In this document: piece after piece, positions 57,149-64,000 of the stretch
How positions within the stretch are numbered: position 1 is the first letter of the stretch
How the letters are laid out: each line of letters opens with the position of its first letter
Origin: Gallionella sp.
Lineage (GTDB): Bacteria > Pseudomonadota > Gammaproteobacteria > Burkholderiales > Gallionellaceae
Reading direction: 5' to 3'
DNA length: 64,000 nt
Assembly (NCBI GenBank): GCA_028687575.1
Contig: JAQTZW010000005.1
Location: 124,001-188,000, forward strand
Position numbers and translations under genes: made by a program
Notes under the pieces: model-generated
The model's database searches: none
What the model was told of the DNA's origin: nothing
Seen by the model: only the letters and a program-made list of their open reading frames with translations

Positions 57149-57883
57149 ATGGGGATCAAATTTCGTGAAGATCCAGACTTGCAATTTCTGGCTCATGCCA
57201 AGAATGAGGACCTGCAAATCCTGGTTGATTACCTGACCAAAGACAAGGACGGCGAGAAGCGATTCGCCCAAGAGTTGCTGGATGAGAAACGATTTATCGC
57301 ACCCAAATATTCTCTGTCCGAGGTGTGGGACTTAATAGCAGCCGAATTACAGCTGTTTGGTGGAGATGCCATCGCAAATCAAGTAAGGGGGCACGGTGTT
57401 CTTTACAAGGAAATACTTTGCGACGCTTGCGATCACCTGAGTGTTAAATACGACAAAACTCAATCCGCATATGAGATTGAGAGCAGTGTGATGGAAGATA
57501 TGATGGAAAAGTTTTGGAAAGACCTTACCCTGCAACGTCGCGCCGAAATTAAAGATACGTTAGGCATAAGTTCTGAGCTGAATGGGGATGCGTTATTAAA
57601 AGAAATCCTTAGGATGATAAGGAGCGAAGCTTCAATCTCATATCGTGCAGCAGGGTTGCTGGCCAATTCATTTGCTTTTGCACTGCTAGGGAGAGGTTTG
57701 GGGAATCTAGTTGGTTTTGGCGTATCAAGATATTTGGGCGCTTTAGCTGGGCCGATAGGCATTGCAGCCGCTGCCTTACTCACTCTTTTTTCGTTCTCTG
57801 GCCCCGCATATAGGGTGACCATCCCGTGTGTCATTCAGATTGCCTATATGCGTAGAGTCATGGCTCAAACTGATCGATATTAA
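57149..57883 (+). CDS. YaaW-family protein (UPF0174, DUF3944) nested in BREX
   Basis: A 244-residue protein. The N-terminal 45 residues are a DUF3944 motif (DPDLQFLAHAKNEDLQILV, then DYLTKDKDGEKRF). The next part (SLSEVWDLIAAELQLFGGD, VLYKEILCDACDHLSVKYD) matches the YaaW/UPF0174 family of unknown function. The C-terminal third is hydrophobic and Gly/Ala-rich (about 163-190 and 196-235), suited to membrane insertion or a hairpin. GC content is about 45% in a 60-base sample, lower than the neighbouring parts of pglX. It starts 44 bases after pglX and its partner follows after 13 bases. YaaW proteins are not a standard BREX component. Confidence 0.75.
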   Translation: MGIKFREDPDLQFLAHAKNEDLQILVDYLTKDKDGEKRFAQELLDEKRFIAPKYSLSEVWDLIAAELQLFGGDAIANQVRGHGVLYKEILCDACDHLSVKYDKTQSAYEIESSVMEDMMEKFWKDLTLQRRAEIKDTLGISSELNGDALLKEILRMIRSEASISYRAAGLLANSFAFALLGRGLGNLVGFGVSRYLGALAGPIGIAAAALLTLFSFSGPAYRVTIPCVIQIAYMRRVMAQTDRY

Positions 57884-57896
57884 GAGGGGGAATTAC

Positions 57897-58757
57897 ATGG
57901 ATACATTATTCAGGATTGATTGGTCCGCGGTGGCTCCCGAGGTGGTAAAGGGGCTGCAGGATGGCACTATGCGCGTTTCCTCAGCCAATGGCGTTGCTTA
58001 TTGGGCACGTGGCTCTGGATCGACGGGTGCCGTTCAGCATCTACCTTTCGTGCCTGCGAATGTTTCTGATGCAAGTAACCTGATGGAATCAGCAAAGCTT
58101 CTCCAGGCTGCGCAGCATGCACAAATGGTGGCGATCGGAATTTCGACTGGCGTAATCGTTGGTGCGATCGTGATCCAGACCATGTATTTGGCGCGGAAAT
58201 TGGACAAGCTCCAAAAGACCATTGACTTGGTCTCGGAGGATGTTCACTCACAAAACATCGTCTTCTACATGAACAAGATTGCTGACTATTTTGGTTCAGT
58301 GGAGTCTGCACGTATTTACCTGCTTGACCGGAGTCTGCAGGATGAAGTTAGAGATATTGCCTTGCCCGTGCTTGCCGACCTCTCAATCAGGAGGAATCAG
58401 TTGTTCTCCTTTATAGACAACATTCTTCAATTGGCAAAATCCGATGCGCTGTCGCAAAGGCACTATGAACTCATTATCGATTTTGTAACCTTGGCTCTGG
58501 AGATGTTGCCAAAGGGTGCATTTGTTGAGAAAGAGTTATACGTCTTTATCGAGAAATACGGTCTAGCCGATCTGGTTTTAGAGCAAGCTGAAACTCGCTA
58601 TCTGAATCTTCTCTCCACATATCGAGGATGGTGCAATGAGCAAGTCAAATTGGCCGTTAAGGGGAGCACTCGATCGGGAACCATTTTGGGTAGAGATGAT
58701 GAGCTTAAATGTCTTTTCTCTTCTGAAGAAAACAAACTTCTTATTGGAAGAGCATAA
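57897..58757 (+). CDS. Unknown membrane-anchored protein, partner of the YaaW-like gene
   Basis: A 286-residue protein I do not recognise. The ATG at 57897, preceded by AAGAGGGGG, is preferred over an in-frame start at 57828 that overlaps the previous gene. Layout: about 60 polar residues, an amphipathic helix, a single membrane helix at about 77-98 (VAIGISTGVIVGAIVIQTMY), a short coiled coil (ARKLDKLQKTIDLVSEDV), then about 165 residues of soluble helical domain. Its stop TAA directly abuts the pglZ ATG (TAAATG), so translation is coupled to a core BREX gene. Together with the YaaW-like protein it may form a membrane-associated accessory module. Confidence 0.65.
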   Translation: MDTLFRIDWSAVAPEVVKGLQDGTMRVSSANGVAYWARGSGSTGAVQHLPFVPANVSDASNLMESAKLLQAAQHAQMVAIGISTGVIVGAIVIQTMYLARKLDKLQKTIDLVSEDVHSQNIVFYMNKIADYFGSVESARIYLLDRSLQDEVRDIALPVLADLSIRRNQLFSFIDNILQLAKSDALSQRHYELIIDFVTLALEMLPKGAFVEKELYVFIEKYGLADLVLEQAETRYLNLLSTYRGWCNEQVKLAVKGSTRSGTILGRDDELKCLFSSEENKLLIGRA

Positions 58758-61364
58758 ATGACCCAACGTATCGTAGATTCCCTGTCTGCTCTTTATGCCA
58801 ATCACTCCGTTGTGTTTTGGCATGATGCCGATGGGGAATTTTCTGCTGCAGTAGATGCTCTGCCATTGCAGGGAGTGCAACTGGTTCGTACTGATTCTAT
58901 GCCTGCGCTTCAGGTGAAACTGAATATCGAGCGCGCAACTGGTCAGAAATGGTTGCTCTACAGCAATCAGCCGCAACCAGAACCTACGCATGACTGGCTG
59001 CTGGATATTCGCCTGCGCAGCAAGACGTTCAGTGCGGATGCGGCGTCCATCTTGTTGGAAGACCTTGGCCTAGCCTCACAAACATTGCGTGCACACCTAA
59101 AGCTGAGGGCAAAGTTCCTGCGCTCAAAAGAGCGTGTCGAAAAACTCAAGCGCTTGGTTGTGCCAACCGATACGGCGGATGACTTGGATCGCAAGATGCT
59201 GGCGGTGTTGGCACGCGCCGATCAGCCCGACCTGTCGGCGATATTGCTGCGCTTGTTTTCTGCGCTGGTGGTGAACGGCGATGCTGATCTGGGTGCCGAT
59301 TCCAGGCAATGGCAGGACATACTGAGCAATGAGCTGGAGGCCGCTTTCTGGATGAAGGTGGCAAAGGAATTTGGATATTCCGTTGCCGAACCGACCCTAC
59401 GTGATTTGCTGTTTCATTTGTTTGCGACCGATTTTTCTCGTGCTCTGTCTGGCTGCTGTCCTGGCCAACTGACCCATTTCGTGTTGTCGAATAATACGCT
59501 GGCGGGCAATGCAGCGGTATTCATCGGGCGCTGGCGTTCCGACATGGCCCACTTTGCTAGTTATAACGCGTTATCCCATGCGGTCTCCAATGAGCTGGAT
59601 ATTGCCGGAATGTTGGGGGCTTTGTCCGGTGATGCACTCTCCGAGGTGATGACCTTTGCGGTGGTTGAACAGCGCATTATCAAATACCTCAAGGATCGAA
59701 TCATTGCCGCGTCCGGTGCTGAGTCGAATGCCATAAACGCCTTAATTGCTCGGCGGCGCGATGGTCATTGGGCGAACCGTTTGCTGGCACAGGGCAACGA
59801 TACGTCCCGTGCGCTGGCTGCAAGCTATGACGCGCTGGAAGCTGCTTACGCTTTTTTTGAATTGAAGTCTGCGCACGAGGCGGGCTTTAGTTTTATCAAT
59901 GCGACTGAAGGATTGTCAGCGTATCAATCCGGGATTTTTCGATTCGATCAGCTCTATCGACAGTTTAATTATGCCGCTGCTGCCGTGGAACCAATGGGAT
60001 GGGCTGTTTTGCACGAACTCATCGATCGGATAGAAAGCGCCTATTCCGGCTGGTTCATACCGCAACTGACTTCCGCATGGAGCAAGGTGATTGAAGGTGA
60101 CGCCGGTTTGCTGAAATCATGGCGTATTCCTGAGTGGGTGAACCAAGCGAATTTTTATACCAGACACGTCAAGCCGGTATTGGATGGTGGAGCCAAGCGC
60201 GTATTCGTGGTGATTTCGGATGCGTTCCGTTATGAGGCCGCCGAGGAATTGGTTCGCATCATCAATGGCCGTAATCGACTGAAGGCTTCCTTGTCTGGGA
60301 TGCTCGGGGTGTTGCCCAGTTATACCGCATTGGGCATGGCCTCCTTGTTGCCACACGGCAAATTAGCCTACAAGCTCAATAGCAACCTTGATCTCAGTGC
60401 CGATGGTTCGGTGGTTTCCACCATTGAACAGCGCAGCACGCATCTGGAACAGTATGGCGGGGTGGCGATTAAGGCGGAAGATTTGCTCGCCTTGGGCAAG
60501 GATAAGGGGCGTGAATTCGTTCGCGATCGGCAGGTGGTTTATATCTACCACGACCGCATCGACCTGATCGGCGACAAACAGGCGTCGGAGACCAAGACGT
60601 TTGAAGCCGTGAGCGATGCGCTAACGGAGTTGGGACAGTTGGCTGCGTTCATCATCAATAGCCTGAATGGTTCGGTGGTGTTGATGACGGCAGATCATGG
60701 CTTTATGTATCAGGAGTCGGCGCTGGATAATGTCGATAAATCAACCTTGGACGAAAAGCCCACCGGTATGCTGCGAGCCAAGAAGCGTTTCTTGATCGGA
60801 CAAGGGATAGGCAACAATCCCAAGGTGTGGTGTGGGAATACCTCCATGACGGCAGGAACCGAGGTCGGCGAGGGGAGTGTGGATTTCTGGCTGCCAAAAG
60901 GCGCGGCACGCTTTCACTTTGCTGGCGGAGCGAGATTCGTGCATGGCAGTGCAATGCCACAGGAAATTGTTATTCCGGTGATTACGCTGCGCGTGAGTGA
61001 ATCCGATAATGCAAAGACAAGTACGGTTGAGTTTAGTTTGCTGGGCGCATCCAACAAGGTGGTGACCAATAAGCAACGCTTCGAGTTTATTCAGACGGAG
61101 GCAATTTCAGAGCGTGTGTTGACGCGCACGGTACAGATTTCCATCCGTGATGGCGAAACGCTGATCAGCGATGAACAGTCGTTGACCTTTGATAGCGATT
61201 CCGAGTTGATGGACAAGCGCAAACGCACGGTGATGCTGACTGTCAGATCAGGCAGTTATGACCGTAACAAGGATTACTATTTGATTGCCCGTGATGCGCA
61301 GACCAAAGTGGAAGTGCTGCGCTCACCTTTACGGGTGGATTTGGCCTTTGCCAATGATTTTTAG
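58758..61364 (+). CDS. pglZ: BREX-1 alkaline-phosphatase-like protein PglZ
   Basis: An 868-residue protein, the hallmark BREX gene, with an alkaline-phosphatase-fold core. Metal-binding segments are FVVISDAFRYEAAEELV (about residue 483) and LMTADHGFMY (about 645), with SYTALGMASLLPH between. PglZ is required for both methylation and phage exclusion; published work links it to nuclease or phosphodiesterase activity, which cannot be judged here. The N-terminal 450 residues are helical, and the C-terminal about 150 residues are a beta-rich type 1 extension. Start ATG 58758 immediately after the preceding stop; brxL follows after 3 bases. Confidence 0.95.
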   Translation: MTQRIVDSLSALYANHSVVFWHDADGEFSAAVDALPLQGVQLVRTDSMPALQVKLNIERATGQKWLLYSNQPQPEPTHDWLLDIRLRSKTFSADAASILLEDLGLASQTLRAHLKLRAKFLRSKERVEKLKRLVVPTDTADDLDRKMLAVLARADQPDLSAILLRLFSALVVNGDADLGADSRQWQDILSNELEAAFWMKVAKEFGYSVAEPTLRDLLFHLFATDFSRALSGCCPGQLTHFVLSNNTLAGNAAVFIGRWRSDMAHFASYNALSHAVSNELDIAGMLGALSGDALSEVMTFAVVEQRIIKYLKDRIIAASGAESNAINALIARRRDGHWANRLLAQGNDTSRALAASYDALEAAYAFFELKSAHEAGFSFINATEGLSAYQSGIFRFDQLYRQFNYAAAAVEPMGWAVLHELIDRIESAYSGWFIPQLTSAWSKVIEGDAGLLKSWRIPEWVNQANFYTRHVKPVLDGGAKRVFVVISDAFRYEAAEELVRIINGRNRLKASLSGMLGVLPSYTALGMASLLPHGKLAYKLNSNLDLSADGSVVSTIEQRSTHLEQYGGVAIKAEDLLALGKDKGREFVRDRQVVYIYHDRIDLIGDKQASETKTFEAVSDALTELGQLAAFIINSLNGSVVLMTADHGFMYQESALDNVDKSTLDEKPTGMLRAKKRFLIGQGIGNNPKVWCGNTSMTAGTEVGEGSVDFWLPKGAARFHFAGGARFVHGSAMPQEIVIPVITLRVSESDNAKTSTVEFSLLGASNKVVTNKQRFEFIQTEAISERVLTRTVQISIRDGETLISDEQSLTFDSDSELMDKRKRTVMLTVRSGSYDRNKDYYLIARDAQTKVEVLRSPLRVDLAFANDF

Positions 61365-61367
61365 GAA

Positions 61368-63404
61368 ATGGATATGACTGAATTAAATCAGGATATGAGT
61401 CTGGATTCGTTGATGAACGCCTACCTGCCGGGCAAGGTGGTGCGCAAGGATCTGACCAAGCTGATCAAGGAAGGCGCGAATGTGCCGGTGTATGTGCTGG
61501 AATATTTGCTGGGTATGTATTGCGCATCGGATGATGAGGCGACGATAGAGGCTGGCCTGACGATGGTCAAGCGCGTGCTGGCAGAAAACTATGTTCGCCC
61601 GGATGAAGCGGAGAAAGTGAAGTCAAAAATCCGTGAGAGTGGCAGCTATAAGGTCATCGACAAGATTACGGTCAGGCTGAATGAGAAACGCGATAGCTAT
61701 GAGGCGCTGCTGTCCAATTTGGGAATCAAGGATGCCGAAATACAGGATTCCTATGTAAGAAACTTCGAGAAGTTGCTGGTCGGCGGAATCTGGTGCATCG
61801 TGACGTTGCAATACCAGTTCGAGGAAAATCAAAAGGGCTCGCCATTCTCCGTGTCTGAGCTGAAGCCTATCCAGATGCCGAACATGGATATGAATGACCT
61901 GTTCGAGTCGCGTAGGCACTTTACCGAGGAGCAATGGATAGATACGCTGATTCGTGCCATCGGCATGGAACCGAGCTGTTTTAATGAACGCGTGAAATGG
62001 CATTTGCTGGCTCGCATGATTCCCTTGGTGGAAAACAATTACAACCTGTGTGAACTCGGGCCGCGAGGTACGGGCAAGAGTCACATCTACAAGGAAATCA
62101 GCCCGAATAGCATTCTGGTTTCGGGTGGACAGACGACCGTTGCCAATCTGTTTTATAACATGGGAGCGCGCAAAGTTGGATTAGTCGGGCTGTGGGATGT
62201 GGTTGCGTTTGATGAAGTGGCTGGTATCAACTTCAAAGATCGTGATGGCGTGCAGATCATGAAGGACTACATGGCCAGTGGCTCGTTCTCGCGTGGACGT
62301 GAGTCGATCAATGCGGGTGCCTCGATGGTGTTTGTCGGCAATATCAATCAAAGCGTCGAGCAGATGGTCAAGGTTAGTCATTTGCTGGAGCCATTCCCTG
62401 ATGCGATGATCGATTCGGCCTTTTTTGACCGCTTTCATGCCTATGTTCCGGGTTGGGAAATCCCCAAGATGAGGCCGGAATTCTTCACCAATCAATACGG
62501 CATGATCGTCGATTATCTGGCTGAATGGCTGCGCGAGATGCGCAAACGGAATTTTTCAGATGCCATCGACAAGTGGTTCAAGCTGGGTAATAACCTGAAT
62601 CAGCGGGACACCATCGCGGTGCGCCGTACCGTTTCCGGTCTGCTCAAGCTGACTTGTCCGCATGGCGAATATACCAAGGAGAGTGTTCGTCACGCGTTGG
62701 AATATGCGCTGGAAACACGTCGCCGTATTAAAGAGCAGCTCAAGAAAATCGGTGGTATGGAATTCTACGATGTCCATTTCAGCTACATCGACCTGGAAGA
62801 CGGGCAAGAGCGGTTTATCTCTGTGCCTGAGCAGGGTGGCGGATCGCTAATCGCGGAAGGGCGGCCCAATCCGGGAACGCTGCATACCATCAGCATTGGA
62901 GAAAAGGGAATGCCGGGTGTGTATCGCCTGGAAATCCAAACGATCGCGGGCAATGGCAAAGTCTCGGTATCCGGCAATAGCTCTAGGGAGCCGTCCCGCG
63001 TTGCATTCGATTATTTCAAAGCCAATGCTTCGCGTGTGAGTGGATCAATTAAACCGGGTGAACATGAGTTCCATCTACATCTGGTTGAACTCCAGCACTC
63101 GGGTGTACCGGAGGCACTGACACTGGCGAGCTTTATCGCGCTTTGCTCCTCGGCGCTGGGAAAATCCGTGCAAGGGCAGATGGTGGTGATGGGCGACATG
63201 AGTCTGGGTGGTACGATCACTCAGGCCAGAAGTTTGGCAGAAAGCCTGCAAGTTGCATTTGATGCAGGTGCCAAGCGTATTCTGCTGCCGATGTCGAGCG
63301 TGACGGATATACCAGCTGTGCCAGGTGAGCTGTTCGCCAAGTTCCAGACCAGTTTCTATTCTGATCCGGTTGATGCGGTGTTCAAGGCGTTGGGAGTAGA
63401 GTGA
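61368..63404 (+). CDS. brxL: BREX protein BrxL (Lon-like AAA+)
   Basis: Last core gene of type 1 BREX; 678 residues. An AAA+ domain has Walker A GPRGTGKSH (from about residue 231) and Walker B DVVAFDEVAGI (about 280), then a sensor region with FVGNINQS. BrxL forms MCM-like rings on DNA and is needed to block phage but not for methylation. The C-terminus is Lon-protease-like (GVPEALTLASFIALCSSALG, SLGGTITQARSLAESLQVA), but the position of the Lon serine reads GVPEA instead of xGPSAG, and no matching catalytic lysine is evident. Start ATG 61368 behind TAGGAA, three bases after pglZ. Confidence 0.95.
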   Translation: MDMTELNQDMSLDSLMNAYLPGKVVRKDLTKLIKEGANVPVYVLEYLLGMYCASDDEATIEAGLTMVKRVLAENYVRPDEAEKVKSKIRESGSYKVIDKITVRLNEKRDSYEALLSNLGIKDAEIQDSYVRNFEKLLVGGIWCIVTLQYQFEENQKGSPFSVSELKPIQMPNMDMNDLFESRRHFTEEQWIDTLIRAIGMEPSCFNERVKWHLLARMIPLVENNYNLCELGPRGTGKSHIYKEISPNSILVSGGQTTVANLFYNMGARKVGLVGLWDVVAFDEVAGINFKDRDGVQIMKDYMASGSFSRGRESINAGASMVFVGNINQSVEQMVKVSHLLEPFPDAMIDSAFFDRFHAYVPGWEIPKMRPEFFTNQYGMIVDYLAEWLREMRKRNFSDAIDKWFKLGNNLNQRDTIAVRRTVSGLLKLTCPHGEYTKESVRHALEYALETRRRIKEQLKKIGGMEFYDVHFSYIDLEDGQERFISVPEQGGGSLIAEGRPNPGTLHTISIGEKGMPGVYRLEIQTIAGNGKVSVSGNSSREPSRVAFDYFKANASRVSGSIKPGEHEFHLHLVELQHSGVPEALTLASFIALCSSALGKSVQGQMVVMGDMSLGGTITQARSLAESLQVAFDAGAKRILLPMSSVTDIPAVPGELFAKFQTSFYSDPVDAVFKALGVE

Positions 63405-63654
63405 TTGGAAATTGCGGATCCAACTGATTTTTAAAGCGGATTCCAGTGATCGTGAACACGGTTGAGACTTGAATTGCTGGAATGTTGGTACGTGACGAAA
63501 ATTGCCTAGCTGTTCTGGAAATACATGGTTTGGGCAGTCACCACTTGCGGGACTTTTGCGGGACTCGGTAATGCTGCGTAGTGCGCTGTAGTGCATAGTT
63601 GCAATGATCGGCCATGAACTCAGTTAATTAAATCAAACACTTATATTAAAAAAA
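63405..63654. other. Non-coding right end of the element
   Basis: No gene is visible between brxL and the right repeat. The tandem decamers at 63545-63565 are the only structure I can name. The last about 40 bases before the repeat are AT-rich. Confidence 0.6.
63545..63565 (+). repeat. Tandem decamers, probable integrase arm sites (right)
   Basis: TTGCGGGACT at 63545-63554 and 63556-63565 (period 11), in the same orientation as the left-end pair and differing from it by one base per unit. Confidence 0.6.
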
Positions 63655-63708
63655 TTGGCTACGAACCAAGGGGTCAGGAGTTCGAATCTCTTCGGGCGCA
63701 CCAATAAA
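63655..63708 (+). repeat. attR: 54-bp copy of the tRNA-Arg 3' part
   Basis: Identical to 45083-45136. It lacks the acceptor 5' strand and D-arm, so it is not a working tRNA. Confidence 0.95.
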
Positions 63709-63712
63709 GACA

Positions 63713-63747
63713 ATGGCTTGCAGCTTAACGGTTGCAAGCCATTTTTC
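63713..63747 (+). terminator. Terminator beyond attR
   Basis: Arms ATGGCTTGCA and TGCAAGCCAT around CCGTTAAGC-like loop sequence, followed by a T-run. It is probably the former tRNA-Arg terminator, or that of a neighbouring element. Confidence 0.75.
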
Positions 63748-63761
63748 TTTTTATCGGCTTG

Positions 63762-63795
63762 GGGGTAAACCTAGGGGTAAACCTAGGGGTAAACC
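63762..63795 (+). repeat. Triplicated 12-bp repeat outside attR
   Basis: GGGGTAAACCTA at 63762-63773 and 63774-63785, then GGGGTAAACC at 63786-63795. It is 54 bases beyond attR, while the left arm pair lies 42 bases beyond attL. The sequence differs from the TTGCGKGACT decamers. Confidence 0.7.
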
Positions 63796-64000
63796 AGAAA
63801 ATTGCTAGGCGACTGATGACCGCTCAGTCACGGCGCTTGCAATAAAACCCGCAAGCCACCACAGCTTGCTCAAGCAGATCGCCAAAGCCGTCACCATTTC
63901 CTCCGGAAACACCTGCAACGTCAAGAGTCGGAAGTCGCTGAAGGGCGAAAAGGATTTTCTGGGTCTATGGCGCGCTCTGACCGATGGGGCAAAATTCCGG

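Larger units (their letters stand above)
45083..63708. mobile_element. 18.6-kb tRNA-Arg integrative element carrying type 1 BREX
   Basis: The element is bounded by a perfect 54-bp direct repeat (45083-45136 and 63655-63708) that starts in the anticodon stem and runs through the 3' end of tRNA-Arg. The integrase lies next to the left repeat and points toward it. Repeat-to-repeat distance is 18,572 bp. Cargo: excisionase-like gene, a PAPS-reductase-family relic, six core BREX genes, an AbiE-type pair and a YaaW-type pair. There are no conjugation or replication genes, so the element is probably mobilised by int/xis alone or by transfer systems elsewhere. Confidence 0.93.
63709..64000. other. 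Region right of the element, no gene supported
   Basis: It contains the hairpin terminator and the 12-bp tandem repeat. One frame is open on + from about 63814 to the window end, but it has no clear start codon and I recognise nothing in it. It could be the edge of a gene or of another element cut by the window. Confidence 0.5.

Noticed and set aside
63655..63708. Second tRNA-Arg
   Set aside because: It contains only the part from the anticodon stem to the 3' end; the acceptor 5' strand and D-arm are missing, so it is an attachment-site copy.
62000..64000. CRISPR array among the short repeats at the right end
   Set aside because: The repeats are 10-12 bases with no spacers of regular length, and no cas gene is present.

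Overview
The window reads as a chromosomal segment of a betaproteobacterium. I lean towards the Gallionellaceae/Nitrosomonadales side by inference, because of the ratA-rnfH-smpB cluster, the trpS-scpA-scpB cluster, a PEP-CTERM sorting-signal relic, two hemerythrins under NsrR, and moderately GC-rich coding sequence. No rRNA or other decisive marker is present, so the genus is not fixed.

Positions 1-45131 are ordinary core genome. In order it carries: an RNA helicase end, a patatin lipoprotein, queF, smc, an unknown gene, an Smr protein, trxB, mltB, an NlpC/P60 lipoprotein, a secretin-like protein, and a c-di-GMP phosphodiesterase overlapping an HDOD gene. A nitric-oxide stress locus follows (13157-17501). 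It has five minus-strand genes (hemerythrin, DUF2249, NnrS-like membrane protein, SirB-like protein, second hemerythrin) facing an HPP membrane protein and nsrR, with a 23-bp NsrR-type operator between them. Then come smpB, ratA-rnfH, an RNase AM-like PHP protein, yciO, a site-2 protease, trpS, scpA-scpB, arsC, a four-repeat membrane protein with its two-component system, a decayed PEP-CTERM gene, typA, rmuC, glk, two different glycogen phosphorylases, glgA, prfB with its programmed frameshift, a DUF4010 transporter-like protein, recJ, lysC, tRNA-Ser(GCT) and tRNA-Arg(ACG).

Positions 45083-63708 are an 18.6-kb integrative element inserted in tRNA-Arg(ACG). It is bounded by a perfect 54-bp direct repeat of the tRNA 3' part. 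It carries a tyrosine integrase, an excisionase-like gene, a broken PAPS-reductase-family relic, and a complete type 1 BREX phage-defence operon in the order brxA, brxB, brxC, pglX, pglZ, brxL. Two gene pairs are nested in the operon: an AbiEi/AbiEii-type toxin-antitoxin pair between brxC and pglX, and a YaaW-family (UPF0174/DUF3944) protein with a membrane-anchored partner of unknown function between pglX and pglZ. The second pair is tightly packed, and its last stop codon abuts the pglZ start, so it is probably expressed with BREX. It is the best candidate for an undescribed function here. The specificity half of pglX is an AT-rich block inside a GC-rich gene, as expected for exchange of the DNA-recognition module.

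Tandem decamers (TTGCGKGACT) lie just inside both element ends and look like integrase arm sites. Beyond the right repeat (63709-64000) there is a terminator and another, unrelated tandem repeat but no gene I can support; this may be the edge of a second element in the same tRNA site.
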